A DNA stretch of 64,000 nucleotides from Belnapia arida. Lineage in GTDB: Bacteria > Pseudomonadota > Alphaproteobacteria > Acetobacterales > Acetobacteraceae. Below the pieces are notes generated by a model, which had not been told where the DNA came from, searched no databases, and worked only from the letters and a program-made list of their open reading frames with translations. Location: contig NZ_JAETWB010000014.1 in NCBI RefSeq assembly GCF_016773205.1, forward strand, positions 1-64,000, in the 5' to 3' direction. Positions 42,233 through 55,104 of this stretch are shown here, piece by piece. Made by a program: the position numbers and the translations under genes. Each line of letters begins with the position of its first letter. Positions within the stretch are counted from its first letter, which is position 1.

Positions 42233-42643
42233 TCAGGCCACCGGGCTCGGCAGGCGCCCCTCGAGGACACCGGAATGGGTGAAATGCTCGAAGGCGCTGC
42301 GAAGGTCACCCGAGGCGACCGCGTCGGCGACATCGGGATAGGCCTTCAGATAGGCTTCCTCGTCGAACTGGTCCGGCCAGGCGGAGCGGCCCTCGAAATA
42401 GCCGACCGTCGTCAGATGCTCCCGCGCGGAGCGATAGACACCGGAGGCGACGGCCTTGGCCACATCCGGATAGCGATCCAGGTACAGTTCCTCGTCGATG
42501 GGGGTCGCGTCGAGGACGATCCGCAGAATGGCTTTCAGCGTGTCCTCGGCCACCGCCCTGTTCTGGAGGCCAAGCAGGTTGCGGACAGCTTCGTAGCGAA
42601 TGAAGTAATTCGGAATTTCGGAATGCTCGGAAATCTTGGTCAT
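42233..42643 (-). CDS. Protein with two YPDVAxAVASG repeats
   Basis: 136 residues with no signal peptide. Residues about 54-90 and 91-127 are tandem copies of one unit: EELYLDRYPDVAKAVASGVY with EHLTTVGYFEGR, then EEAYLKAYPDVADAVASGDL with EHFTHSGVLEGR. The unit occurs in multi-domain glycan-associated and glycosyltransferase proteins of alphaproteobacteria (YLxxNPDVAxAVxxGxxxSGxxHYxxxGxxEGR), where it is thought to be a small helical binding module. Here it forms nearly the whole mature protein after a 50-residue N-terminal region. GAGGGAAAATCG precedes ATG 42643. Its role is unknown. Confidence 0.7.
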   Translation of the reverse strand: MTKISEHSEIPNYFIRYEAVRNLLGLQNRAVAEDTLKAILRIVLDATPIDEELYLDRYPDVAKAVASGVYRSAREHLTTVGYFEGRSAWPDQFDEEAYLKAYPDVADAVASGDLRSAFEHFTHSGVLEGRLPSPVA

Positions 42644-42926
42644 CGATTTTCCCTCGGATTGAGGCAACGGGGATCGCTTGCGGCTTGATATGGCGTTCAT
42701 TGTCCGACATCTGCCCTGGGGCGTGATGAGGTGCTGCCGAGCCTGTTCGGCCTGTCCGCTTTACAAGTTTTGCGCACCGCACAAAAGCATGATGTCGGTG
42801 GATTTCAACTTTCTGGTTATATTTCGCTCGCCTATGGGCCGCAGCTCCGGCCTCGGCCGCTAGGCAGGCAGTTGTGAAAAACTGATGACAAGCCGCCCCG
42901 ACTGTATGCGGTAGTACTAAATAGCC

Positions 42927-44828
42927 TCACCCAAGGCCGAGCGCCCGCGCCCCCTGATACGTCGCCAAGGCCGCCACATAGGCCAGCGCCAGCATGTAGC
43001 CGAAGCTGAACCACATCCAGCGCTGCCCGCCCGTCTCGCGCCGGATCACACTGAGCGTCGCCACGCATTGCGGGGCGAACACATACCAGGCGAGGAAGGC
43101 GAGCGCCGTCGCCAGACTCCATCGCCCGGCCAGCGCCTGGCCGAGCTGGGCCGTATCCTCCTCGGCGTCCTGCACGGCATAGACGGTGCCGAGCGAAGCC
43201 ACCGCCACTTCCCGCGCCGCCATGCCGGGGATGAGCGCCACGCCGATCTGCCAGTTGAAGCCAATCGGCCGCAGCAGCGGCTCCACCGCCTGGCCGATCG
43301 AATAGGCGAAGCTGTACTCGATGGCGGGCTGGGTGGCTCCCTCCGGCGGCCGCGGGACGGAGGAGAGGAACCAGATCACCACCATCATCGAGAGGATGAT
43401 GGTGCCCGCGCGACGCAGGAAGGCCTTGGCCCGTTGCCAAAGGCCGAGCGCCAGGTTGCGCAGCCGCGGCAGCTTGTAGTCCGGCAGCTCCAGCATGAAG
43501 GGCTCGGTCGGCTGGCCGCGCCAGAGCAGCCGCTTGAAGACGAAGGACATCCCGAGCGCGCTCAGGATCCCTGCTGCGTAGAGGCCGAACATCACGAGCC
43601 CCTGCAGCCCGACCCAGCTCCAGGCCCCCTCCCCCACCGGCTGGTCCGGGACGAAGGCGCCGATGATGAGCGTATAGACCGGGATGCGCGCCGAGCAGGT
43701 CATCAGCGGCGCGACGAGGATGGTCGCCAGCCGGTCGCGCCGGCTGTCGATCACCCGCGTCGACATGATGCCCGGTATGGCGCAGGCGAAGCTCGACAGC
43801 AGCGGGATGAAGGCCCGGCCATGCAGCCCGGCGCCGCCCATGATGCGGTCCATCAGGAACGCGGCGCGGGCCATGTAGCCGAAATCCTCCAGCAGGAGGA
43901 TGAAGAGGAACAGCACCAGGATCTGCGGCAGAAAGACCAGCACGCTGCCGACGCCGGCGATCAGCCCGTCCTGCAGGAAGCTGCGCAACAGCCCGGCCGC
44001 ACCCTCCTGCGGCAGCAGCCCGCCCACCGCGGCGCCGAGCGCTTGGAAGCCGGTATCGATCAGGTCCATCGCCGGTTGCGCCCAGGCGAAGACCGCCTGG
44101 AACATCAGGAACAGCACCATCAGCAGGATGACGAGGCCCGCTGCCGGATGCAGCAGCACCGCATCCAGCCGCCGCGTCACCGCATCGCGCCGGTCCGGCA
44201 CCCGGACCACGGCGGCGAGGATGCGGTCCGCCTCGCGTTGCAGGATGCGGAGCCCGGTGGCATCCGGGGCCGACCATGCGGCCTCCGCCTCGCTCGCCGG
44301 CGCCTGCGCGTCGATCGCCGCCAGCAGCGCCTCCGTCCCGCCCCGCCGCACCGCGACGGTGGTGACGACCGGCAGACCGAGCAGCGCCGAGAGCCGCTCG
44401 ACATCCACCTCGATCCCACGGTGCCGGGCGATGTCGAACATGTTGAGGGCCACCAGCAGCGGCCGCCCGGCCTGCTTCAGCTCGAGGATCAGGCGCAGGC
44501 CGAGGCGTAGGTTGGTGGCATCGGCGACGCAGACCAGCAGGTCCGGCGGTGCCACCCCCGCCTGCTGGCCAAGCACCACGTCGCGCGTCACCACCTCGTC
44601 CGGGCTGCGGGCGCGGAGGGAATAGGTGCCGGGCAGGTCGAGCAGCTGCACGCGCCGCCCGCCGGGGCTGAGGAAGCTGCCCTCTTTCCGCTCGACGGTG
44701 ACGCCCGGGTAGTTCGCCACCCGCTGGCGGCTGCCGGTGAGCGTGTTGAACAGCGCGGTCTTGCCGCAATTCGGGTTGCCGACCAGGGCGATCCGCAGAT
44801 CGCGCAGGCCGGCCGACATCTCGTTCAT
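42927..44828 (-). CDS. feoB: Ferrous iron transporter FeoB
   Basis: 633 residues. The cytosolic G domain holds ALVGNPNCGKTALFNTLTG (G1), the Thr of PGVTVERKEG (G2), DLPGTYSL (G3) and LNMFD (G4), followed by the GDI linker (TGLRILQREADRILAAVVRV). The inner-membrane part has the two Gate segments, one containing LSSFACAIPGIMSTRVI with the conserved Cys, the other near the C-terminus. It imports Fe(II) from the periplasm with GTP hydrolysis. It is shorter than the E. coli protein (773) because the spacer and C-terminal tail are reduced, as in many alphaproteobacteria. A start three codons later (MSAGLRD) is possible. It lies 15 bases after feoA; no feoC is present. Confidence 0.92.
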   Translation of the reverse strand: MNEMSAGLRDLRIALVGNPNCGKTALFNTLTGSRQRVANYPGVTVERKEGSFLSPGGRRVQLLDLPGTYSLRARSPDEVVTRDVVLGQQAGVAPPDLLVCVADATNLRLGLRLILELKQAGRPLLVALNMFDIARHRGIEVDVERLSALLGLPVVTTVAVRRGGTEALLAAIDAQAPASEAEAAWSAPDATGLRILQREADRILAAVVRVPDRRDAVTRRLDAVLLHPAAGLVILLMVLFLMFQAVFAWAQPAMDLIDTGFQALGAAVGGLLPQEGAAGLLRSFLQDGLIAGVGSVLVFLPQILVLFLFILLLEDFGYMARAAFLMDRIMGGAGLHGRAFIPLLSSFACAIPGIMSTRVIDSRRDRLATILVAPLMTCSARIPVYTLIIGAFVPDQPVGEGAWSWVGLQGLVMFGLYAAGILSALGMSFVFKRLLWRGQPTEPFMLELPDYKLPRLRNLALGLWQRAKAFLRRAGTIILSMMVVIWFLSSVPRPPEGATQPAIEYSFAYSIGQAVEPLLRPIGFNWQIGVALIPGMAAREVAVASLGTVYAVQDAEEDTAQLGQALAGRWSLATALAFLAWYVFAPQCVATLSVIRRETGGQRWMWFSFGYMLALAYVAALATYQGARALGLG

Positions 44829-44843
44829 GGGCGCTGTGTCCTG

Positions 44844-45137
44844 CTAGATCGGCTCCACCAGCACCGCTGCGGCCTCTCGCCGGCGCAGCGCGATGGTGGC
44901 GGAGTCGACCCGGATGGCGATGGGGTCCCGCCCGAACAGCCCCTGATGCAGCAGCTCTACCTCCGCCCCCTCGACGAAGCCGAGCTCCAGCAGTCGGCGC
45001 TCGAGCTCCTCCGCCGGCAGGCCGCCGGATGCGAAGGCGCGCAGGCCGCGGATCCGCCCGCGGAAGCCCCGCGGGGCGGCACCGAGATCGAGCATGGCGG
45101 ATGGCTCAGTCAGGACGGTATCGGCGATGAAGGACAT
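44844..45137 (-). CDS. feoA: Ferrous iron transport accessory protein FeoA
   Basis: 97 residues with the SH3-like FeoA fold: LPAEELERRLLELGFVEGAE followed by VELLHQGLFGRDPIAIRVDS and TIALRRREAAAVLVEPI. FeoA binds the FeoB G domain and is needed for Fe(II) uptake. It is the first gene of the feoAB operon. The N-terminal 30 residues are longer than usual; ATG 45095 (MLDLG) is an alternative start. The promoter region is short, with an SDR gene of the same orientation upstream at 45213. Confidence 0.85.
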   Translation of the reverse strand: MSFIADTVLTEPSAMLDLGAAPRGFRGRIRGLRAFASGGLPAEELERRLLELGFVEGAEVELLHQGLFGRDPIAIRVDSATIALRRREAAAVLVEPI

Positions 45138-45212
45138 GGGGGACCCGTGACCGAAGCCCCCTTGTAGATGCGAACGCTTGGCGATTGCAACTGGCGGCCG
45201 GTCCGTGAGCGG

Positions 45213-46004
45213 TCATCCGATCTGCACCAGCCGCCCCCCGTCCACCGGAAGGGCGACGCCGGTGATGAAGCCCGCCTCGTCGCTGGCGAGGAAGAGCGCG
45301 GCATTGGCCACGTCCCAGGCCGTGCCCATGCGCCGGCGGAGCGGCACCTTGGCGTCGCGCTCGGCCGCCACCTCGGCCCGGGTCTTGCCGGTATGGCGGA
45401 CACGGGTATCGACCGCCATCGGCGTGTCCATCAGTCCGGGCAGGATGGTGTTGCAGCGGATGCCATGGCCGGCATTCTGGATCGCCACCTGCTCGGTGAA
45501 GGCGAGCATCGCCGCCTTGGTCGCCTTGTAGGCCACGTAGGGGTAGCTCTCGACTGCCGCGGCCGAGGAGATGGAAAGGATCACCCCGCCTCCCTGCGCC
45601 CGCATGATCGGCAGGGCGTGCTTCACCGCCATGACGAAGCCGCGCAGGTTGATCGCCGTGACGCGGTCGAAGGCCTCCTCGGTGATCTCGGTCGGCGGCG
45701 CATCGCCGCCGGCGAGGGAGACGCCGACATTGTAGTGCAGGATGTCGAGCCGCCCGAAGCGCCGCGCCGCCTCCTCAAGCGCGGCGGCGAGCGTCGCCTC
45801 CTGCGTCACCTCCACAGCGAGGGCGAATGCGCCGTTGCCGGCCAGCTGCGCCGTCTGCTCGGCCGAGGCCAGGTCCCGGTCGGCGCAGGCCACCCGGGCG
45901 CCCTCCTGGGCGAAGCGCATGGCGGTCGCACGGCCATTGCCGGTGCCCTCGCCGGGCCCCTGCCCCGCGCCGATGATGATGGCGGTCTTGTCCTTGAGGC
46001 GCAT
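45213..46004 (-). CDS. Short-chain dehydrogenase/reductase
   Basis: 263 residues, NAD(P)-binding Rossmann fold. The catalytic Ser lies in GGVILSISSAAAV and the YxxxK pair in YVAYKATKAA; NVGVSLAGGD corresponds to the NNAG motif, and the C-terminus FITGVALPVDGGRLVQIG is typical. The nucleotide-binding loop is longer than the classical TGxxxGxG: IIIGAGQGPGEGTGNGRATA, a variant seen in one SDR subgroup. GGGAG lies 6 bases before ATG 46004. The substrate cannot be inferred; neighbours (feoA downstream, a lipoprotein upstream) are not pathway-related. Confidence 0.88.
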   Translation of the reverse strand: MRLKDKTAIIIGAGQGPGEGTGNGRATAMRFAQEGARVACADRDLASAEQTAQLAGNGAFALAVEVTQEATLAAALEEAARRFGRLDILHYNVGVSLAGGDAPPTEITEEAFDRVTAINLRGFVMAVKHALPIMRAQGGGVILSISSAAAVESYPYVAYKATKAAMLAFTEQVAIQNAGHGIRCNTILPGLMDTPMAVDTRVRHTGKTRAEVAAERDAKVPLRRRMGTAWDVANAALFLASDEAGFITGVALPVDGGRLVQIG

Positions 46005-46081
46005 CGCGCTCCCTTCCCCCTTGGCCGTCGGGTGCATGCTGCGCCGATGCGGGCCGAGGGGGTAGGGGGTGCCGCCAGGCC

Positions 46082-46672
46082 TCAGCCGCGGATCGCGGCG
46101 CGGAAGCCCGGCTTGTCCAGCAGGGTGTCCACCGCCTGGCTCATGCTGCGGAGCGCCACCCGCCTCAGGTCCTCCACGGAAGCGAAGACGCCTGTGCTCA
46201 GCGACAGGATGCTGCCATCGACATTGTAGGCTTTGGTCCGGTCGGACCAGAGCTCCCGCCCGGTTGCCCGCTCGGTGACCCGTATGCCGAAATCCGCCGT
46301 GGCTTCGCGACGGGCATACTGGTTGGCATCAAATTGGAAGATCGTGATGGCCAACGCATAACGCCCGGCCCCAGTGCCCGCCTGCAAGCCACGCGCCGCC
46401 AAGGCCTCGGAGAAGGCGGCGGCCACCACTTGGTCGACGGGCTGGTCGGCCTCCAGCGTTTTCACCGGATTGCCGTAGCCACCGCGAATGGTGCCGATCC
46501 AGCGCGGATCGTCGCTGCCGGCACGGCGCTGGTTGGTCACCGGCTGGCTCACCATCACCAGTGGCCGGGCCGGCACAGCGCTGACCGGCACCGTCGGCGC
46601 ATAGGCCATCGGCGATTGGGTCGTGCCGCAGGCCGCAAGGAGCCCGAGCAGCAGCAAGCTTGCGAGCCGCAC
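46082..46672 (-). CDS. Lipoprotein, YajG-like
   Basis: 196 residues starting at GTG 46672, one base after the stop of the upstream small gene. The leader LASLLLLGLLAACG has a lipobox with acylated Cys. The mature part contains YGNPVKTLEADQPVDQVVAA, AFSEALAARGLQ, then YALAITIFQFDANQYARREA with DFGIRVTERATGRELWS, the pattern of YajG/DUF4410-type lipoproteins, in which a variable-amplitude domain follows a duplex-forming strand. The envelope role is unknown. The longer frame to 46816 is rejected because it overlaps the upstream gene and lacks a leader at its start. Confidence 0.72.
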   Translation of the reverse strand: MRLASLLLLGLLAACGTTQSPMAYAPTVPVSAVPARPLVMVSQPVTNQRRAGSDDPRWIGTIRGGYGNPVKTLEADQPVDQVVAAAFSEALAARGLQAGTGAGRYALAITIFQFDANQYARREATADFGIRVTERATGRELWSDRTKAYNVDGSILSLSTGVFASVEDLRRVALRSMSQAVDTLLDKPGFRAAIRG

Positions 46673-46673
46673 C

Positions 46674-46955
46674 CTAGATCTCCCGCGGCGGCCGCGGCCG
46701 GCGGGGCGGGCGGGGCCCGGTGCCGAACTGTTCCTGCTGCGGCGGCCCGCGGCGCTCGCGCGGCGGCGGCGGCGGGGCGGCCAGCTCGGCCTGCAGCTCG
46801 CGGATCTTGCCGGCAATGGAGGTGCGCAGCTCGGGCGAGGTATGCGGCTTCAGCGTCTTGTAGGTCTCCTTCAGCTCGGCCAGCAGCCGCACCTTCTCCT
46901 CGCGCGTCCGCTTCAGCGGGCGGTTGTCGGAGAATTGGCCTTCGAAGGAACGCAT
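46674..46955 (-). CDS. Small charged protein with proline-rich tail
   Basis: 93 residues. The first 60 form a charged helical region (TREEKVRLLAELKETYKTLK, then SIAGKIRELQAEL) followed by a Pro/Arg tail (PPPPPRERRGPPQQ) ending PRPPREI. There is no leader or membrane segment. CGGGAGAGTCAC precedes the ATG. It is coupled to the lipoprotein gene (1-base gap), so the two are probably co-transcribed. No family is recognised; the pattern suggests a small binding or scaffold protein. Confidence 0.6.
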   Translation of the reverse strand: MRSFEGQFSDNRPLKRTREEKVRLLAELKETYKTLKPHTSPELRTSIAGKIRELQAELAAPPPPPRERRGPPQQEQFGTGPRPPRRPRPPREI

Positions 46956-47057
46956 GTGACTCTCCCGTTAGGGGTTGGGCGCGGGGACGCGCCGCGGTGT
47001 CCGGCTCTCGCCGGCCCGGATTCTAGCAGATTGTGCCGAGGCGAAGCGCGGGAATCA

Positions 47058-47080
47058 GGGGGCCGGTTGCGCCGGCCCCC
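47058..47080. terminator. Hairpin downstream of sucB
   Basis: A perfect 9-bp stem GGGGGCCGG / CCGGCCCCC with a five-base loop (TTGCG), 12 bases past the sucB stop. No U-tract follows on the minus strand, so it may be a Rho-assisted or processing hairpin at the end of the mdh-suc operon. Confidence 0.6.
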
Positions 47081-47092
47081 GGGCTGTTCCCG

Positions 47093-48358
47093 TCAGAGGT
47101 CCAGCATCAGCCGGCGCGGATCCTCGACGCCTTCCTTCACGCGGACGAGGAAGCTCACCGCCTCCTTCCCGTCGACGATCCGGTGATCGTAGGACAGCGC
47201 CAGATACATCATCGGCCGCACCTCGACCTTGCCGCCGACGACCATCGGCCGCTCCTGGATCTTGTGCATGCCGAGGATGCCGGATTGCGGCGGGTTGAGG
47301 ATCGGCGTCGACATCAGGCTGCCATAGATGCCGCCATTGGTGATGGTGAAGCTGCCGCCCGCCATCTCCTCCAACTTGAGCTGCCCGTCGCGGACGCGCT
47401 TGCCGAAATCGCCGATGCCCTTCTCTATCCCGGCGAAGCTCATCTGATCCGCATTACGCAGCACCGGCACGACCAGCCCGTTCGGCCCGCCGACCGCAAT
47501 GCCCATATGGACGAAGTTCTTGTAGACGACCGAATCGCCCTCGAGCTCGGCGTTGACCGCCGGAAACTCCTTCAGCGCCGCCACGCAGGCCTTCACGAAG
47601 AAGGACATGAAGCCGAGCTTCACCCCGTGCCGCTTCTCGAAGGCGTCGCGGTACTCGGCGCGCAGCGCCATGGCCGCGCCCATATCCACCTCGTTGAAGG
47701 TGGTGAGCATGGCGGCGGTGTTCTGCGCCTCCTTCAGCCGGCGAGCGATGGTGATGCGAAGCCGGGTCATCTTCACCCGCTCTTCGCCCTCCTCCAGCGG
47801 CCGGGCCGCCTTGGCGGCGGGGGCAGCGGCGGCCGGCGTCGCTGCGGGACGGGCGAGGAAGTCGAGCACATCACCCTTGCTGATGCGGCCGTCCTTGGCG
47901 GTGCCAGTGCCGATCTGCTCGGCGCTGATCCGGTTCTCGCTCATCAGCTTGGCGGCGGCGGGCAGCGGGGCATGGGCATTCGGGTTGCCGGGCACGGCGA
48001 CCGGGCCCTGCGGAACCCGCGGCTCCTCGATCTTCGGCTGCGCGGCAGCTGCCGGGGCAGGCGCGGGCTGGGCCGGGGCTGGGCTCGGCGCGGCGGCGGG
48101 CTTCGGCGCCGCTGCGGCGCCGGCCGCGCCGATCACGCCGAGCACCGCGCCAGGCTCGACCTCGGCGCCCTCGTCGGCGGCGATGGATTCGATGACGCCG
48201 GCGGAGGGCGCATTCACCTCTACCGTTACCTTGTCGGTTTCCAGCTCCACCAGCGGCTCGTCCACCGCGACCTGCTCGCCGGCCTTCTTCAGCCAACGCG
48301 CCACGGTGGCGGTGCTCACGCTCTCGCCGAGGGTGGGTACCAGGATATCCGTCGCCAT
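47093..48358 (-). CDS. sucB: 2-oxoglutarate dehydrogenase E2 (dihydrolipoyl succinyltransferase)
   Basis: 421 residues. The lipoyl domain carries Lys in [14 protein letters not shown] (about residue 43), followed by an Ala/Pro hinge. The peripheral-subunit-binding domain reads [16 protein letters not shown] with [12 protein letters not shown]. The catalytic domain, from about 190, ends with [20 protein letters not shown], where His and Asp are catalytic. It transfers succinyl from E1 to CoA. It is the last gene of the mdh-sucCD-sucAB block, 117 bases after sucA. Homologous alphaproteobacterial operons often continue with lpd (E3); none follows here, only a small gene pair. Confidence 0.95.
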   Translation of the reverse strand: MATDILVPTLGESVSTATVARWLKKAGEQVAVDEPLVELETDKVTVEVNAPSAGVIESIAADEGAEVEPGAVLGVIGAAGAAAAPKPAAAPSPAPAQPAPAPAAAAQPKIEEPRVPQGPVAVPGNPNAHAPLPAAAKLMSENRISAEQIGTGTAKDGRISKGDVLDFLARPAATPAAAAPAAKAARPLEEGEERVKMTRLRITIARRLKEAQNTAAMLTTFNEVDMGAAMALRAEYRDAFEKRHGVKLGFMSFFVKACVAALKEFPAVNAELEGDSVVYKNFVHMGIAVGGPNGLVVPVLRNADQMSFAGIEKGIGDFGKRVRDGQLKLEEMAGGSFTITNGGIYGSLMSTPILNPPQSGILGMHKIQERPMVVGGKVEVRPMMYLALSYDHRIVDGKEAVSFLVRVKEGVEDPRRLMLDL

Positions 48359-48379
48359 CTGTCTCTCGCCTTCCGTCTA

Positions 48380-48463
48380 GAGCGTGATCGCCGATCGCGC
48401 TCTATTTGTTCCTCGGTCGCGTAATTCTCGCCTTCTGCCGTCCGGTTTCTAGCGATCACGCTC
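48380..48463. repeat. Intergenic inverted repeat between sucA and sucB
   Basis: A perfect 12-bp inverted pair GAGCGTGATCGC (48380-48391) and GCGATCACGCTC (48452-48463) encloses 60 bases; a near copy (CGATCGCGCTC) lies inside the left arm. Its size and palindromic ends fit a small interspersed palindromic element inserted between sucA and sucB, which could also shape message stability. Confidence 0.6.
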
Positions 48464-48475
48464 CGCCCGTCGATC

Positions 48476-51361
<2,886 letters not shown>

Positions 51362-51475
51362 GTGTCTCTCCGTGCCGGCCAAGCGGGCCGGCGGTCTCTG
51401 TCGGCTCATGCAATGATCGCCGCACCCCGTAAGGGGTAGCGGCGACGGGTAACATAGGGGCTCGGCGCCCGACTT

Positions 51476-51495
51476 GGCAGCCCCGCAAGGCTGCC
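51476..51495. terminator. Hairpin between sucD and sucA
   Basis: A 7-bp stem GGCAGCC / GGCTGCC with a 6-base loop, 14 bases after the sucD stop. No U-tract follows. It probably modulates read-through into sucA or stabilises the upstream message rather than ending transcription. Confidence 0.4.
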
Positions 51496-51508
51496 CTGTG
51501 CGGAACGC

Positions 51509-52387
51509 TTAACCTTTGAGGGCCTTCACCATGGTCGAGCCGAGCGCCGCCGGACTGTCCGCCACATGGATGCCGGCCGCGCGCATTGCCTCGATCTTCG
51601 CCTCGGCGGTGTCCTTGCCGCCCGAGATCACGGCGCCGGCATGGCCCATGCGGCGGCCGGGCGGAGCGGTGGCGCCGGCGATGAAGCCAACCACCGGCTT
51701 GCCGCCCCGGTTCTCGCGCGCCAGGAACTCCGCCGCCTCGATCTCCGACTGGCCGCCGATCTCGCCGATCATGACGATCGACTTGGTTTCGTCATCGGCC
51801 AGGAACATCTCCAGCACCTCGACGAAATCGGTGCCCTTGACCGGGTCGCCGCCGATGCCGACGCAGGTGGACTGGCCAAGCCCGGCGGCCGAGGTCTGCG
51901 CCACCGCCTCATAGGTCAGCGTCCCCGAGCGGGAAACGATGCCGACTGAGCCGCGCCGGTGGATATGCCCCGGCATAATGCCGATCTTGCAGGCATCCGG
52001 GGTGATAACGCCCGGGCAGTTCGGCCCGATCAGCCGCGATTTCGAGCCGCCCAGGGCCCGCTTCACCCGCACCATATCGAGAACTGGAATGCCCTCGGTG
52101 ATGCAGATGATGAGCGGCAGTTCCGCATCGATCGCTTCCAGGATGGCATCGGCCGCAAAGGGCGGCGGCACGTAGATGACGCTGGCATTGGCCCCAGTGG
52201 CCGCCACGCAATCCGCTACCGTGTCGAAGACCGGCAGGCCGATATGGGTGGTGCCGCCCTTGCCCGGCGTTACGCCGCCGACATACTTGCTGCCGTAGGC
52301 GATGCCCTGCTCGGCATGAAAGGTTCCTTGGGCCCCGGTGAAGCCCTGGGTCATGACCTTGGTGTTCTCGTCGATCAGGATCGCCAT
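51509..52387 (-). CDS. sucD: Succinyl-CoA synthetase alpha subunit
   Basis: 292 residues. The CoA-binding Rossmann domain has [18 protein letters not shown], followed by [20 protein letters not shown]; the phospho-His is in [18 protein letters not shown]. With SucC it converts succinyl-CoA to succinate with nucleotide triphosphate formation. Its ATG lies 3 bases after the sucC stop. Length and motifs are standard. Confidence 0.96.
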   Translation of the reverse strand: MAILIDENTKVMTQGFTGAQGTFHAEQGIAYGSKYVGGVTPGKGGTTHIGLPVFDTVADCVAATGANASVIYVPPPFAADAILEAIDAELPLIICITEGIPVLDMVRVKRALGGSKSRLIGPNCPGVITPDACKIGIMPGHIHRRGSVGIVSRSGTLTYEAVAQTSAAGLGQSTCVGIGGDPVKGTDFVEVLEMFLADDETKSIVMIGEIGGQSEIEAAEFLARENRGGKPVVGFIAGATAPPGRRMGHAGAVISGGKDTAEAKIEAMRAAGIHVADSPAALGSTMVKALKG

Positions 52388-52390
52388 GGC

Positions 52391-53584
52391 TCAGGCCCCT
52401 TTCACCGCTGCGACCACCTTCTGCGCCGCGTCCGCCAGGTTGTCGGCGGGGATGATGGCGAGGCCGCTCTCGGCCAGGATCTTCTTGCCGAGTTCGACAT
52501 TGGTGCCCTCGAGCCGCACCACCAGCGGCACCGAGAGCGAGAGGTTCTTCGACGCCTCGACGATGCCCGTTGCGATCATGTCGCACTTGGCGATGCCGCC
52601 GAAGATGTTGACAAGCAACGCCTTGACGTTGCTGTCCGAGGTGATGATCCGGAACGCCTCGGTAACGCGCGCCGCATTGGCGGTGCCGCCGACATCGAGG
52701 AAGTTCGCGGGCGAGGAGCCGTAGAGCTTGATGATGTCCATCGTCGCCATGGCGAGGCCCGCGCCGTTCACCATGCAGCCGATCTCGCCATCGAGCGCGA
52801 CATAGTTGAGGTCGTTCTTGACCGCATCCAGCTCCTTCGGGTCCATCTCGCTGTCATCGCGGAGGGCCTCGAGGTCCTTGTGGCGGAACAACGCGTTGTC
52901 GTCGAAGGAGACCTTGGCATCCAGCGCCACGATCTCGCCCGCGCCGGTGACGACCAGCGGGTTGATCTCGACGATGGCGCAGTCGAGCTCGACAAAGGCG
53001 CCGTAGAGCGCGGTGACGAACTTCGTGAAGCTCGCCACCTGCTTGCCGGTCAGGCCGAGGCCAAAGGCGAGCTTGCGGCAATGGAAGCCGGAGATGCCCG
53101 CGGCCGGGTCGATCGCCGCCTTCAGGATCTTCTCGGGGTGGTGCTCGGCCACCTCCTCGATCTCCATCCCGCCCTCGGTCGAGGCCATGATGGTGAGGCG
53201 GGAAGTGGCGCGATCGACCAGCAGGCCGAGATAGAGCTCGCGCTTGATGTCGCAGCCATCCTCGACATAGACGCGGGAGACGACCTTGCCCGCCTCGCCG
53301 GTCTGCTTGGTGACCAGCGTCTTGCCGATCATCGCCTCGGCCGCTGCCCGGACATCCTCGACCGACTTGACGACGCGGACGCCGCCCTTGCCGTTCGGGT
53401 CTTCCTTGAAGCGCCCGGCACCGCGGCCGCCGGCATGGATCTGCGACTTCACCACATAGACGGGGCCGGGCAGCCGCTTCGCCGCCTCGGCCGCCTCCTC
53501 CGGCGTCCAGGCCACATGGCCCTGGAGCACCGTGACGCCGTAGCGCCCCAGCAACTCCTTCGCCTGGTATTCATGGATGTTCAT
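52391..53584 (-). CDS. sucC: Succinyl-CoA synthetase beta subunit
   Basis: 397 residues. It starts [20 protein letters not shown] and holds the ATP-grasp domain ([20 protein letters not shown]). [20 protein letters not shown] lies in the middle, and the C-terminal ligase domain contains [16 protein letters not shown]. It forms the nucleotide-binding half of the enzyme. Lying 39 bases after mdh, it is part of one operon. The residues near the nucleotide base that set ATP versus GTP preference cannot be judged by eye. Confidence 0.96.
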   Translation of the reverse strand: MNIHEYQAKELLGRYGVTVLQGHVAWTPEEAAEAAKRLPGPVYVVKSQIHAGGRGAGRFKEDPNGKGGVRVVKSVEDVRAAAEAMIGKTLVTKQTGEAGKVVSRVYVEDGCDIKRELYLGLLVDRATSRLTIMASTEGGMEIEEVAEHHPEKILKAAIDPAAGISGFHCRKLAFGLGLTGKQVASFTKFVTALYGAFVELDCAIVEINPLVVTGAGEIVALDAKVSFDDNALFRHKDLEALRDDSEMDPKELDAVKNDLNYVALDGEIGCMVNGAGLAMATMDIIKLYGSSPANFLDVGGTANAARVTEAFRIITSDSNVKALLVNIFGGIAKCDMIATGIVEASKNLSLSVPLVVRLEGTNVELGKKILAESGLAIIPADNLADAAQKVVAAVKGA

Positions 53585-53623
53585 GCCGTCACCCCTGCAA
53601 GCGAATGGACGCCGCGCGCCTGA

Positions 53624-55068
<1,445 letters not shown>

Positions 55069-55104
55069 TTAGAATCCTCTCGAATCCGTGAATATTACCT
55101 CATA

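Noticed and set aside
42832-44769. 645-codon minus-strand frame overlapping feoB
   Set aside because: It is the same-strand shifted frame of feoB with Arg/Gly/Ala-rich composition; feoB has all G motifs.
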